From Bacillota bacterium (GTDB lineage: Bacteria; Bacillota; Sulfobacillia; Sulfobacillales; Sulfobacillaceae), in contig JAJYHT010000047.1 of NCBI GenBank assembly GCA_021784595.1, positions 1-64,000 of the forward strand: a stretch of 64,000 nt of DNA, read 5' to 3'. Below, piece by piece: positions 26,000 to 35,279 of this stretch. The notes under the pieces were generated by a model. The model was not told where the DNA came from. It searched no databases and saw only the letters and a program-made list of their open reading frames with translations. Both the position numbers and the translations under genes were made by a program. Each line of letters starts with the position of its first letter. Position 1 is the stretch's first letter.

Positions 26000-27583
26000 A
26001 TGAAAATCACACGATGGCTGGTGGCTGGACTGGCATCACTCTTGCCCATGTCACTCGCCGCCTGCGGAACATCATCTAGTCCATCACAATCCACAGGAAC
26101 CGTTGCCAGTGCCAACACACCGCATGCCGGCGGAACGCTTACCATCGGAATGAAAGGGGATGCATTGACGCTTGACCCCATGTTGACCACTGACGAATAT
26201 TCCAAGCCCGTGGAGTCGTTGTTGTACAACAGTCTAGTGAAAATGGGACCCAACCAGAAAATCGAGCCGGACTTGGCCAAAAGTTGGAGTGTCTCGTCCA
26301 ACGGCTTAGTCTATACCTTCAACTTGCATCGCAACGTGCAGTTCCACCACGGATCCCAGATGACGGCTGCGGACGTCGTGTATAGTTTTAACCGAATTAT
26401 GTCCACCCAACTGGCATCGCCTTGGGGTTCGTTTTTCCAACCGGTAAAATCAGTCCAAGCCCTCAACAACGATACGGTTCAAGTCACGTTAAGCCAGCCT
26501 GACGCCCCATTTTTACCTGTGGTAGCCAGCTTTCTGGTAATTATGGACCCCACGTTTGTTAACCAGCACGGCGGCAATCTGCAGCGCGTGGAAGATGGTA
26601 CAGGCCCCTACATCTTAAGCCAGTGGATTCCCAACCAATCCATCACTTTGGTGCGCAACCCGCACTACTTTGTCCACGGTGAACCGTACTTCAACAAAGT
26701 CGTGTTTCAGATTATTCCATCCACCACAGCGCGCATCGCCGCACTTCAAAGCGGCCAGATTCAATTTGCTGAGTTCTTAGATCCCAAGCATTACGGGCAA
26801 CTTGAAGCGATGGCCAGTGCGCACAAAATTGTGGCCGAAAAATACCTGAGCTCGAATTATCATATGTTTGGCTTCAACACGCAATGGGGTCCGTTTAAAC
26901 ACCAAAAGGTGCGTCTAGCCTTTAGCTACGCCTTGAATCGACCGCAAATCCTGGCTAGCGCAGGATTCAATGAAGGCATGGTCACCGGAATTTTGACGCC
27001 CGCCTTGAGCCGTTGGGCCATCCCTACATCACAATATCCGTCCTACACTCAAAACATCGCGACCGCCAAACGCTTGTTAGCCGAGGCAGGATATCCCCAT
27101 GGCTTCAGCTTTAACATTATGGCTCCCTCCTCCTTCCCGGTCGATCTGTCTTCTGCGGTGATTATTGCCAACCAGTTGCAGGCCATCGGGGTGACAGCCC
27201 ATGTCGTGCCCACCGAATGGGGCACCTACGTCAATAACTGGGTTAAACGCAGCTTTGAAAGCTTCACCGGAGAAAATGGCGACTGGACTGATCCCGATTT
27301 GGCCATGTATGCGGCATTGCACACTGGCGGGTCGACCAATGCCTTCCAGTTCAGCAACAGTCAAGTTGACCAATTGCTACAGCAGGGCCGCCAAAGTCAA
27401 GCATTTCAACAACGCTACCAGACCTACGCGCAACTGCAAAAAGTCGTCGTCCAGCAATCGCCCATGCTCTACACTTTCGCATCCTATAACCTATTTGGCA
27501 TCAGTCCTACGGTAAAAGGATATGTACACGTATCAGGCAGTGCATTTAGCACACTGCAATCGGCCTGGTTTTCCAATCCGTAA
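26000..27583 (+). CDS. Oligopeptide-type ABC transporter substrate-binding lipoprotein (SBP family 5)
   Basis: A 527-residue extracellular binding protein of the OppA/DppA/MppA family. An N-terminal signal peptide ends in the lipobox MSLAACGTS, so the mature protein is anchored by Cys. A Ser/Thr-rich linker follows, then the family pattern GGTLTIGMKGDALTLDPM, a GTGPYILSQW segment and LLAEAGYPHGFSFN. The start at 26000 follows AGGAGGAGG; a longer reading overlaps murR. Family 5 members bind peptides, murein peptides (MppA), nickel or sugars. In this operon a muropeptide or anhydro-muramyl ligand is likely. It is the only solute-binding gene here and is followed by the two permeases. Confidence 0.92.
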   Translation: MKITRWLVAGLASLLPMSLAACGTSSSPSQSTGTVASANTPHAGGTLTIGMKGDALTLDPMLTTDEYSKPVESLLYNSLVKMGPNQKIEPDLAKSWSVSSNGLVYTFNLHRNVQFHHGSQMTAADVVYSFNRIMSTQLASPWGSFFQPVKSVQALNNDTVQVTLSQPDAPFLPVVASFLVIMDPTFVNQHGGNLQRVEDGTGPYILSQWIPNQSITLVRNPHYFVHGEPYFNKVVFQIIPSTTARIAALQSGQIQFAEFLDPKHYGQLEAMASAHKIVAEKYLSSNYHMFGFNTQWGPFKHQKVRLAFSYALNRPQILASAGFNEGMVTGILTPALSRWAIPTSQYPSYTQNIATAKRLLAEAGYPHGFSFNIMAPSSFPVDLSSAVIIANQLQAIGVTAHVVPTEWGTYVNNWVKRSFESFTGENGDWTDPDLAMYAALHTGGSTNAFQFSNSQVDQLLQQGRQSQAFQQRYQTYAQLQKVVVQQSPMLYTFASYNLFGISPTVKGYVHVSGSAFSTLQSAWFSNP

Positions 27584-27597
27584 CTCAAACACTTGCA

Positions 27598-27629
27598 GGG
27601 AAGGGATAGGGCTTGCCTTATCCCTTCCC
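27598..27629 (+). terminator. Intercistronic hairpin between binding protein and permease genes
   Basis: An 11-bp perfect stem (GGGAAGGGATA at 27598-27608 with 27619-27629) encloses a 10-nt loop. It lies 14 nt after the binding-protein stop and 16 nt before the permease start. Such hairpins commonly protect the binding-protein mRNA or partly stop transcription, giving more binding protein than permease. No U-tract follows. Confidence 0.55.
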
Positions 27630-27645
27630 AATTGGAGGGGCTCTC

Positions 27646-28596
27646 ATGCGTCAATATATTGTTCGTCGATTGCTGATTGCTCTGCCGACATTACTTGGTG
27701 TGACGGTTGTGGCCTTTTTAATGATTCATTTAATTCCTGGAAATATCGTTCAAGTAATGCTCGGAACGCGGACTGATATTACTCCGCAGCAACTGCATGA
27801 ATTGTACCGTCTTTACGGATTAAACCAGCCCTTGTATGTGCAATATTGGCATTGGTTGAGTCAATTGTTTCAAGGGAATTTAGGCTTTTCCCTGCGCACC
27901 GGCTTGCCGATTGCCTCTCTCATCAGTCAATCCTTTGGCGTCACCGCGGAACTCGCCATGGGAGCACTCATCTTAGCGGTTATGGTAGCGGTCCCTCTCG
28001 GCATGATCGCGGCGCTCTACCAACGAAGTGCCTGGGATTATCTGGCCCGAGGATTTGCTTTGGTCGGCCTCATCATTCCTAATTTTTGGCTGGGCACCAT
28101 GCTGGTCATGCTCACATCGTTTTATTTACCGGTATTCTCGGTATTTAATTACGTGCCGTTTTTTACTAATCCGCTAGCCAACTTACAGGACATGCTGGTG
28201 CCTATTATTACTTTGGCGCTCTCCTTAATGGCCATTATCACCCGCATGACGCGCGCGGCCGTGTTGGAAACCATTGGGTTAGATCATGTGCGCACGGCGC
28301 GGGCCAAAGGTCTGCGGGAATCAATCGTCAACCTGCGCCATGTGTTGCGAAACAGCCTGATTCCGATTACCACCATTGTTGGTTTGCAATTTGGCTATCT
28401 CTTAGGCGGCGCTATTGTGGTAGAGAATGTATTTTCCTTGCCGGGTATGGGTCGTCTGATCGTAGATGCCATTAATCAACGCGATTATCCTGTAGTGCAA
28501 TCATCGGTATTGTTTGTGTCGGCAGTTTTTGTTCTTATAAACTTGGTGGTGGACATATCCTATGGCTTTATTAATCCGCAAATCCGATATCAGTAG
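27646..28596 (+). CDS. ABC transporter permease, DppB/OppB type
   Basis: A 316-residue inner-membrane permease with six predicted helices. The N-terminus QYIVRRLLIALPTLLGVTVVAFLMIHLIPGN is the standard OppB signature region. The cytoplasmic EAA loop includes DHVRTARAKGLRES, which contacts the ATPase. GGAGGGG lies before the ATG at 27646. It pairs with the DppC-type permease, whose gene overlaps its end by 35 nt. No ATPase gene (dppD/dppF) is in the operon, so the ATPase must be shared from another locus. Confidence 0.92.
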   Translation: MRQYIVRRLLIALPTLLGVTVVAFLMIHLIPGNIVQVMLGTRTDITPQQLHELYRLYGLNQPLYVQYWHWLSQLFQGNLGFSLRTGLPIASLISQSFGVTAELAMGALILAVMVAVPLGMIAALYQRSAWDYLARGFALVGLIIPNFWLGTMLVMLTSFYLPVFSVFNYVPFFTNPLANLQDMLVPIITLALSLMAIITRMTRAAVLETIGLDHVRTARAKGLRESIVNLRHVLRNSLIPITTIVGLQFGYLLGGAIVVENVFSLPGMGRLIVDAINQRDYPVVQSSVLFVSAVFVLINLVVDISYGFINPQIRYQ

Positions 28597-29419
28597 TGAT
28601 GAGCAGTCCAGACCAGTTCGCCGCATCGACGTGGGACTGTGGATTGGCGCAGGCCTGGTTGTGCTTGTGCTCCTATTGGGCGTTCTGGGTCCTGTGATTC
28701 TTCGTCACCCGGACGCTATGACCGATTTTTATCTGGCTCCCCCAGGGGCGCATGGGTTTTTGCTGGGCACCGACCAGTATGGGCGTTCGGAATTGGCCCG
28801 CATTGTTTGGGGTATCCGCACGTCGTTAGAGATTAGTTTTTTATCGATCGGATTAGCATCCATGTTCGGCACCGTGATCGGTTTAATGGCCGCCAAGAGT
28901 CATGCCTTTGATATGATCGTGATGCGCGTAATGGACATTTTAATGGCGTTTCCAGCGATATTGCTGGCTATCGGCATTATGGCCATGGTCGGTCCCGGCG
29001 TCACCGGCGTCATTGAAGCAATTACCATTGTCTATCTTCCTATCTTTGCCCGAGTAAGCCGGGCGCCTGCTTTGGAACAAATGACGCGGGAGTATGTGGA
29101 GGCGGAACGCTCGCTCGGCGCATCGACGGCTCGGATTCTTTTTCGTCACGTGCTGGCCAACATATGGCCCGTGATAATCATTCAATTGTCTTTAGCCATC
29201 TCTGACGCGATCTTAATAGAGGCCGCCTTAAGTTATTTGGGATTAGGAGTGGTTCCTCCCGCCGCCTCGTTGGGCGAATTGCTGCGCAGCGGGCAGTCAT
29301 TGATGTTCACGGCTCCCTGGACGGCGATTTTTCCCGGCATAGCCATTGCCTTGACGGTGCTGGGATTCAATGTCTTGGGCGACGCAGTGCGCGATCATTG
29401 GGCTATTCGCGGTAAATAG
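28562..29419 (+). CDS. ABC transporter permease, DppC/OppC type
   Basis: Second permease, 285 residues. After a short cytoplasmic N-terminus comes the first helix (VGLWIGAGLVVLVLLLGVLGPVI), then the HGFLLGTDQYGRSELARIVWG motif typical of OppC. The EAA loop includes REYVEAERSLGASTARILFRHVLANIWP. The start overlaps the dppB-like gene, which indicates coupled translation. MurQ follows 19 nt after its stop. Confidence 0.92.
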   Translation: MALLIRKSDISSDEQSRPVRRIDVGLWIGAGLVVLVLLLGVLGPVILRHPDAMTDFYLAPPGAHGFLLGTDQYGRSELARIVWGIRTSLEISFLSIGLASMFGTVIGLMAAKSHAFDMIVMRVMDILMAFPAILLAIGIMAMVGPGVTGVIEAITIVYLPIFARVSRAPALEQMTREYVEAERSLGASTARILFRHVLANIWPVIIIQLSLAISDAILIEAALSYLGLGVVPPAASLGELLRSGQSLMFTAPWTAIFPGIAIALTVLGFNVLGDAVRDHWAIRGK

Positions 29420-29438
29420 GTTATTTAGGAGGATTCCT

Positions 29439-30344
29439 TTGTCGAAGATGTACGATACCCATGGTTTAACCACGGAAAGTGGGCAGCAAAAATATGGTGC
29501 CTTGGATACCTTTACCTCCCTCGAAATCGTCCAAGCCTTGAATCAAGAGGACCAAACGGTAGCCGCCCGGGTCGCACAGGTTTTACCAGTAATTGCCCGG
29601 GTTGTCGATGAGGTTGCGCGCAGCCTGGCCGAGGGGGGACGACTCATCTATGTCGGCGCGGGTACCAGCGGCCGGCTCGGAGTCCTAGACGCCGCGGAAT
29701 GCCCACCCACCTTTGGAGTAGACTATGACACCATCATTGCCGTGATTGCGGGCGGAGACAAGGCGGTTCGACAAGCCGTCGAAGATGCCGAAGACGACGC
29801 CCAAAAAGGACGCGCCGATGTGCAAAACCTGGGCCTGAGACCCAAAGATTGTTTGCTGGGCATTTCGGCCAGCGGCCGCACGCCCTATGTTTTGGGAGCA
29901 TTGCACGAAGCGCGCGGCCAAGGCCTGCTGACTATAGCTCTGAGCAACAACCTGAACAGTAAAATCGGCAAAGTCGCAGACATTGCAATCGAAATCGAGA
30001 CAGGACCTGAGGTGTTGTCAGGTTCTACCCGTCTTAAAGCGGGCACCGCCCAAAAATTGGTTCTCAACATGATTAGCACAGCGGTCATGGTGAAACTTGG
30101 CAAAGTTTATCAAAACCTTATGGTGGACATGCGGCCCACCAACGCCAAACTTGTCTATCGCGCCGAACTAATGATTGCCAAGAGCTGCCACTGCAGTTAT
30201 GAAGAAGCTGTACAACTTTTTGAACAAACCCAGGGCAATGTCAAAGCGGCCATCGTGATGCACGAGCGCCATGTGGATTACGAGACGGCGATCGCGCTCT
30301 TAAACACTCATCAAGGCATTGTGCGAAAAGCTTTGGGCAACTGA
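29439..30344 (+). CDS. murQ: N-acetylmuramic acid 6-phosphate etherase
   Basis: Cleaves the D-lactyl ether of MurNAc 6-phosphate, giving GlcNAc 6-phosphate and D-lactate. The 301-residue length is normal. The SIS-fold signature VGAGTSGRLGVLDAAECPPTFG, GDKAVRQAVEDAEDD, GISASGRTPYVLGAL and the C-terminal VDMRPTNAKL are all characteristic. The TTG start at 29439 is preferred because AGGAGG lies 6 nt upstream; the first ATG is three codons later. Its position between the transporter genes and AnmK makes it the central enzyme of the salvage route. The product can enter glycolysis or wall synthesis after NagA/NagB, which are not in this window. Confidence 0.95.
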   Translation: MSKMYDTHGLTTESGQQKYGALDTFTSLEIVQALNQEDQTVAARVAQVLPVIARVVDEVARSLAEGGRLIYVGAGTSGRLGVLDAAECPPTFGVDYDTIIAVIAGGDKAVRQAVEDAEDDAQKGRADVQNLGLRPKDCLLGISASGRTPYVLGALHEARGQGLLTIALSNNLNSKIGKVADIAIEIETGPEVLSGSTRLKAGTAQKLVLNMISTAVMVKLGKVYQNLMVDMRPTNAKLVYRAELMIAKSCHCSYEEAVQLFEQTQGNVKAAIVMHERHVDYETAIALLNTHQGIVRKALGN

Positions 30345-30366
30345 GAGAGAAAAGGAAGGTGGCGTC

Positions 30367-31542
30367 ATGGCGGGGCATTATGCGATTGGTCTCATGTCGG
30401 GCACGTCGGCCGATGGAATCGATGCGGCGTTGGTGCACATCGAAGAGACGGCCGGGTCGGAGTGGCCGACGATTCATTTGAAGCACACCATTTTTGTCCC
30501 CTTTGCATCCAACCAACGTCAGCGCATTTTGGAGCTTTGCACTCCTAATGCACCCCTGTTCAAGGTGGGCAAACTGCATGCGGAATTGGGGCAATGGTTT
30601 GGCCAAGCCTGCCAACGCCTTCTCGATGAGGCGGAGGTGGCACCGAACGAAGTGGCGGTCATCGGATCGCACGGTCAGACGATCGCCCACTATCCGTCTC
30701 GCGATGGCCAAACCCTGGGCTTTACCATTCAAATTGGAGACCCGGCGATAATTGCCGCGATGACAGGTATTGGGGTCGTCTCCCAATTTCGCAATATGGA
30801 TATGGCCGTGGGAGGTCAGGGTGCGCCTCTGGTACCCTATTTTGACTACGCCTTATTGCGTTCGCCAAATGAAGACCGAGTGTTGCTCAATGTGGGCGGC
30901 GTCGCCAATATCACGGTGATTCCCCAATCTTGCGCCATCGAGGACGTCTTGGGATTTGATACCGGTCCCGGCAACATGGTGTTGGATGGATTGGTGGAAC
31001 TAATTTCCCAGGGCGCCTTACATTATGATCAAGACGGTCAGATCGCTGCGCGGGGTGGCGTGGACACCGAATTATTGACTGACTGGCTTTCCCACCCATA
31101 TTTGTCTCTCCTGCCGCCCAAAAGCACGGGCAGAGAAGAATTTGGCCGAGAATACTGCGCGGCCCTATACCAGCAAATGCAGGTCCGCCGTCTGTCCCCA
31201 GAGGATATGTTGAGGACGGCGACCGCCTTTGTCGCACACACTATTGCCCAAGGCATCCACTTAGTGCAAAACCGTCCCTTTGCCTTAATTGCCGCAGGAG
31301 GCGGAGCGCGGAACCCGGTTTTAATGCAAGAATTGACCACGCGCTTGACCCTTTTACGCCCTTGGGAAACCACCAGCCAGCATCAGATTCCCGGCGACGC
31401 CAAAGAAGCCATGGCGTTTGCCTATCTTGCCTGGCAGTTCACCCAAGGGCGGGCCACCAACCTGCCCCGGGTAACGGGCGCTAGGCGCACGGTTTTGCAA
31501 GGGCAGTGGAGCCCTGCTCGTACGGGCGCTCCAATATTTTGA
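30367..31542 (+). CDS. anmK: Anhydro-N-acetylmuramic acid kinase
   Basis: Hydrolyses the 1,6-anhydro ring of anhMurNAc and phosphorylates it to MurNAc 6-phosphate, the MurQ substrate. The protein has 391 residues in the ASKHA fold. Signatures are the N-terminal GLMSGTSADGIDAALV, VIGSHGQTIAHYP, NVGGVANITVIP, GFDTGPGNMVLDGL and the C-terminal AAGGGARNPVLM. An AAGG-rich site precedes the ATG at 30367; a longer reading overlaps murQ. AnmK acts on products of lytic transglycosylases, so its presence suggests uptake or turnover of anhydro-muropeptides rather than plain MurNAc. MurQ and AnmK together form a complete two-step route to GlcNAc 6-phosphate. Confidence 0.95.
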   Translation: MAGHYAIGLMSGTSADGIDAALVHIEETAGSEWPTIHLKHTIFVPFASNQRQRILELCTPNAPLFKVGKLHAELGQWFGQACQRLLDEAEVAPNEVAVIGSHGQTIAHYPSRDGQTLGFTIQIGDPAIIAAMTGIGVVSQFRNMDMAVGGQGAPLVPYFDYALLRSPNEDRVLLNVGGVANITVIPQSCAIEDVLGFDTGPGNMVLDGLVELISQGALHYDQDGQIAARGGVDTELLTDWLSHPYLSLLPPKSTGREEFGREYCAALYQQMQVRRLSPEDMLRTATAFVAHTIAQGIHLVQNRPFALIAAGGGARNPVLMQELTTRLTLLRPWETTSQHQIPGDAKEAMAFAYLAWQFTQGRATNLPRVTGARRTVLQGQWSPARTGAPIF

Positions 31543-31560
31543 GAGGAAGGCGGGAACTCG

Positions 31561-32625
31561 GTGGCACACTTTGACCAAGCGCTCGATCGCATTCAATGGC
31601 TATTAGAGGATGCGGTCGCGGGTGAAAATATTCCGGGGGCGGTGGCCGTCGTGGGCCGTCAGTCAGAAATCTATCGCGTCTTTCAGGCCGGGTTTGCTCA
31701 AACCCAGGGAGGACCCAAGCGTCTAATGAGTCAGGATGCAATCTTTGACATGGCTTCTTTGACCAAAGTCTTCGTAACTCTGCCGCTTATTATGCTGCTG
31801 GCCCAAGCCGGTTTACTCTCATTGCAAGATCGGGTGGTGCAATATTTGCCCGAGTTCGCAGAGAACGACAAGGCCAGCGTAACCATTTCACAGTTGTTAT
31901 CCCACAGTGGCGGTTTGGTGGCCCACCGAGAATATTTCAAGCAGGAACAGGGGTATGAAGCGGTTCTGGCAAAAGCCATGGCCGAACCATTGGAATATCG
32001 ACCGGGGCAGAGTGTCATTTATAGCGATTTGGGATACATGATGCTGGGAGAAATCGTGCGGCGAACGACGGGTCAAACCCTGCAACAAGCAGCCTTTTCT
32101 CGTATATTTTCACCGCTCGCGATGAACGAGACGCAATATCGTCCTGATTCGACGCTTTCCCATCGCATTGCCGCGACCGAAGTCATGCCTAATGGGCGGG
32201 CCAAAGTAGGCATCGTGCATGATGACAACACCGAAGCCATGGGCGGCGAGTCCGGCCATGCGGGTCTTTTTTCCACAGCCCGTGACGCGGCTCGTTATCT
32301 CATGGAGTGGACCAACCCGAGCCCGCAAGCATTATTGTCGCCTGCCATTAAAAAGAGTGCCCTGACACTAAAGACGCCGGATACCGGAGGCGCTCGGGGG
32401 TGGGGCTGGGTGCTCCGAGGCGACCCCCATGATTGCTTGGGTGATTTTTGGCCCGCCAGCGGCATAAACCACACAGGATATACCGGGACTTCGGCGGCAT
32501 TTGACTCAACGAGTCACATTTGGGCCATATTGTTAACCAATCGCGTGCATTTTGGCCGACAGAACGATATTTCCTCATTGCGCCGACGATTTCACAACTT
32601 GGTCATGACGGCCATCCCGTCATGA
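31561..32625 (+). CDS. Serine beta-lactamase/penicillin-binding-protein-like hydrolase (class C fold)
   Basis: A 354-residue serine hydrolase of the AmpC/esterase EstB group. The three active-site elements are visible: SLTK (S66, K69 in MASLTKVF), YSD in SVIYSDLGYMMLGEI and HTG in NHTGYTGTSAAF. No signal peptide is seen, so it may be cytoplasmic. The Bacillus subtilis muropeptide locus (murQ-murR-murP-amiE-nagZ) has a comparable beta-lactamase-like gene, so a role in trimming peptides from muropeptides is plausible. GTG start at 31561 after GAGGAAGG. It is unlikely to be a resistance gene in this setting, although drug hydrolysis cannot be ruled out. Confidence 0.88.
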   Translation: MAHFDQALDRIQWLLEDAVAGENIPGAVAVVGRQSEIYRVFQAGFAQTQGGPKRLMSQDAIFDMASLTKVFVTLPLIMLLAQAGLLSLQDRVVQYLPEFAENDKASVTISQLLSHSGGLVAHREYFKQEQGYEAVLAKAMAEPLEYRPGQSVIYSDLGYMMLGEIVRRTTGQTLQQAAFSRIFSPLAMNETQYRPDSTLSHRIAATEVMPNGRAKVGIVHDDNTEAMGGESGHAGLFSTARDAARYLMEWTNPSPQALLSPAIKKSALTLKTPDTGGARGWGWVLRGDPHDCLGDFWPASGINHTGYTGTSAAFDSTSHIWAILLTNRVHFGRQNDISSLRRRFHNLVMTAIPS

Positions 32626-33110
32626 GCATTATTTTTAGGAAATGGCGCGCAAGCGATATTTCAGCAATCGCGGCACTCATGGCTTCCCACCCGCTGTGGC
32701 AACATTATGGGGTGACGATATCGAGCGCCACCACCCGATTGAATGCCCTATTTACTGCCCACGAATGGGGAATCGTTGCGCAAGCCCAGGAAGAGGGCCT
32801 GGTTGGTTTTGTCCTCTATAATGCGCACACGTTTGGCGATAGCGGATATATCCGGCTGATTGGGGCCGCACCGGGGATGACGGGCCACGGCATTGGCGAA
32901 GGGCTGCTGCATGAGGTGGAACAGGACCTTAGCTCACGTCATGTGAAACGCCTTGTCTTATTATGCACCGACTGGAACCATGGCGCGCGCCGATTTTACG
33001 AACGCCATGGTTTCACGGAAGTAGGCGCGCTGCCCAATTGGGTCCAGGCTGGCACCACAGAAGTGATATATGCCAAACATCTCGAGTCCTTAGAGATCAC
33101 TTCTGACTAA
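32622..33110 (+). CDS. GNAT family N-acetyltransferase
   Basis: A 162-residue acetyl-CoA-dependent acetyltransferase. It has the GNAT fold pattern: an N-terminal FRKWRASDISAIAALMA helix, a central LVGFVLYN strand, the acetyl-CoA loop GMTGHGIGEGLL and a C-terminal NHGARRFYERHGFTEVG. The ATG overlaps the preceding stop (ATGA), so it is translationally coupled and last in the operon. The acceptor is unknown. An amino sugar or a peptide amine from the salvage pathway would fit the context. Confidence 0.85.
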   Translation: MSIIFRKWRASDISAIAALMASHPLWQHYGVTISSATTRLNALFTAHEWGIVAQAQEEGLVGFVLYNAHTFGDSGYIRLIGAAPGMTGHGIGEGLLHEVEQDLSSRHVKRLVLLCTDWNHGARRFYERHGFTEVGALPNWVQAGTTEVIYAKHLESLEITSD

Positions 33111-33140
33111 AAGCCGGGGTGTCATTTGGCCGCCGACCCG

Positions 33141-34379
33141 TCATTGCAGAGTTTGGTCTAATGCTACGAGCGCCTCGGCCAAGACTTCGGCACCTAACAC
33201 CAGATCCTCTGGATGGCTGGCCTCATCGGCGCAATGGCTCTTGCCACCGATGCTGCGCACAAACAGCATGCCGCTAGGCAGTACCCGCGCCATATGGGTG
33301 GCGTCATGGCCGGCTAGAGAATACAGGGATTCGGTCGGCACGCCATGCAGAGTGAGAAGTCCCTCGATAACTTCTCGTATACCGGCATCAAGCGTACTGG
33401 GCGGTTGGTCCAGGATGGGAGCAATCGTCACGGCTACCCCGCGCTCGACGGATAGTTGCTGTAAAAGTCTGTGATAAACGTCAACCCGCTGATGCAAGAC
33501 CTCCCGATCGGGCGAGCGCATTTCCATTACAAAGTGAACGCGGGACGGCACAATGTTGATGGCATTAGGATAAACATCGGCTTGGCCAATAGTGCCCACC
33601 ACCCCGTCTTGGGCTGCTAGAAGTTCTTCAAATTGTCGGGCTGCATCAGCAAAGGCCAATAAGGCGTCGTGTCGGTCCACCAAACGCGTGGTGCCGCCAT
33701 GATTCTGTTCGCCCAAGATGGTGACCCGATCTCGATAGATGGCGGTAATTCCCTGTACGGCAGAAAGCGGTTGGCCGACCCTATCTAACCGTGCCCCTTG
33801 TTCAATATGAGGTTCAATGAACGCAGACAGGACATGCGGATTCAATTGACCGCAGGCGGTCAAATTCCCCCCTACCCGCTCTAGCGCATCGGCTAGAGAA
33901 GTCCCCCGGCCGTCGGTCACTTCCATTAGCTGATCCGCCGCTAGACGACCTGTCAGCAATCGGCTTCCTAGTGTTGACAATTCAAATGGATTGGGTTCTT
34001 CCGCGGTAAAGACCAATACCGCCAGAGGATGGCGATTGGGATAGCCATTCTCTTTCAGTGACTGAATGGCTTCTAAAGCCATCAGTACGCCCGCTGCACC
34101 ATCCAATGCACCTCCATGCGGCACGGTGTCCAAATGCGATCCGGCAGCCACCATCGGCAAGTCCTCTTGTCCGGGATGAATCGCCCACATATTGGCAGCC
34201 GCATCAACTCGCCAAGTTAGCCCGACATCCTGCACCGCTTCCTGTTTGAACCATTCCCGCGCTTGCCGCTCAGCATTGCTGCCAAATGGCCGTGTAATGC
34301 CTCCGGTTGGATCTCGGCCGATCGCGCTAAGCGAATCGATGCGCTGACCTAATCGCATGCCGTTAATTCGTTGATGCAT
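33141..34379 (-). CDS. M20 amidohydrolase, N-carbamoyl-L-amino acid hydrolase/allantoate amidohydrolase type
   Basis: A 412-residue dinuclear-metal hydrolase that removes a carbamoyl or ureido group from N-carbamoyl amino acids, ureidoglycine or beta-ureidopropionate. The metal site is visible in GSHLDTVPHGGALDGAAGVL and FTAEEPNPFE, followed by the NHGGTTRLVDRHDAL dimer-domain segment and a C-terminal LAGHDATHMARVLPSGMLFV. It is convergent with the salvage operon, ending 30 nt from its last stop. It probably has its own promoter in the 900-nt region upstream. Carbamoylase, allantoate amidohydrolase and beta-ureidopropionase cannot be separated by eye. Confidence 0.92.
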   Translation of the reverse strand: MHQRINGMRLGQRIDSLSAIGRDPTGGITRPFGSNAERQAREWFKQEAVQDVGLTWRVDAAANMWAIHPGQEDLPMVAAGSHLDTVPHGGALDGAAGVLMALEAIQSLKENGYPNRHPLAVLVFTAEEPNPFELSTLGSRLLTGRLAADQLMEVTDGRGTSLADALERVGGNLTACGQLNPHVLSAFIEPHIEQGARLDRVGQPLSAVQGITAIYRDRVTILGEQNHGGTTRLVDRHDALLAFADAARQFEELLAAQDGVVGTIGQADVYPNAINIVPSRVHFVMEMRSPDREVLHQRVDVYHRLLQQLSVERGVAVTIAPILDQPPSTLDAGIREVIEGLLTLHGVPTESLYSLAGHDATHMARVLPSGMLFVRSIGGKSHCADEASHPEDLVLGAEVLAEALVALDQTLQ

Positions 34380-35279
34380 CCTATGTCGGCTCCTTTGCTC
34401 GGCGACGTCGGGACCCTACGTTTGCGGACTCTGGTCCCATGCCCCGCACTTCCCTCTTTGCTATGGTATCCAAGTGAGCAGTCCGCGGCAATGATTTTAC
34501 CAATTTTGCAGAATGAAACCTCTTACGTCGCGGGCCATGTATTGTTATGTGACAGCCAATATTATTTGGGCAGGCGCGGATCTTATGATGGTTCTGGCCG
34601 GGATCACTGTATTCGTCACACAAAGGCCAATGAGAATTTTATGATGGCTCAAAGGCCCGATCCTATGAAGGTAAAACCGGATGATGCGATTGATCGAAAA
34701 GAGCTGTAGGTCGATTATCCTCCACATGATTTTCACGCCCGGTTCATTGTCACCCTTACGCCCAAGGAAACTGCTCACTTGCCATCGCTTGAACCTACGC
34801 GGATTCGATAGGTCATCCCGAGCAACCACTAGGCGACAAGAGAATAGGACGCACTAGTCCGGTCCAGGCGCTCTCGGGTTTCTCCTCTATTTAACGATAT
34901 ACAGATTGTCCGCCGCATCCGCCCGTCGGAGCGGATGCTCTTCGTACATGAGGGATAGCACGTACGACAGGTAAAGATGATGTTATCATGGTACCATTGA
35001 AGCCACGTAAAACCCCACGTGTGGCGAATTTGAGAAATGCTCCAAGTGCCCATCCAGCGTCGATTGCCGTGGGATTCTTCCCGTTGAGTTCTAAAAGAAT
35101 ACATCCTCAATTTCCCGCTCTACCACGTACGGAGTCTAAGTTGTAATAGAGGTCGGTCGTTTGCTTTCGATATCCCAGCAGACCAAAAGAAGATCCATGA
35201 GTTCAAAGAACAGGTCTTCATTGTGCCTGAATCTCAACATTTGTTAACGGGGTCCTCCAACGAACACCGTTAGGGTAAC
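34380..35279. other. Non-coding stretch of 900 nt, no convincing gene
   Basis: No ORF here has both a ribosome binding site and recognisable family sequence. One 43-codon reading (34513-34644) contains a hydrophobic stretch (MMVLAGITVFV) but no translation signals. A small hairpin lies at 34915-34938. The composition and broken frames suggest decayed DNA between two functional loci. Confidence 0.45.
34915..34938 (-). terminator. Short GC-rich hairpin
   Basis: An 8-bp perfect stem (GCATCCGC at 34915-34922 with 34931-34938) encloses an 8-nt loop. It is not next to a clear gene end, so its role is open. Confidence 0.3.

Noticed and set aside
31561-32625. Beta-lactam resistance gene
   Set aside because: The active-site motifs fit, but its place within the murQ-anmK operon and lack of a signal peptide favour cell-wall fragment processing.
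34513-34644. A 43-residue possible membrane peptide
   Set aside because: One hydrophobic stretch but no translation signals or neighbours that support it.
34829-35110. A minus-strand ORF of 93 codons with several aromatic residues
   Set aside because: No ribosome binding site, no family pattern, and the hairpin at 34915-34938 runs through it.
35245-35272. Terminator after the LacI gene (TAACGG/CCGTTA inverted repeat)
   Set aside because: Only a 6-bp stem with a 16-nt loop and no U-tract.
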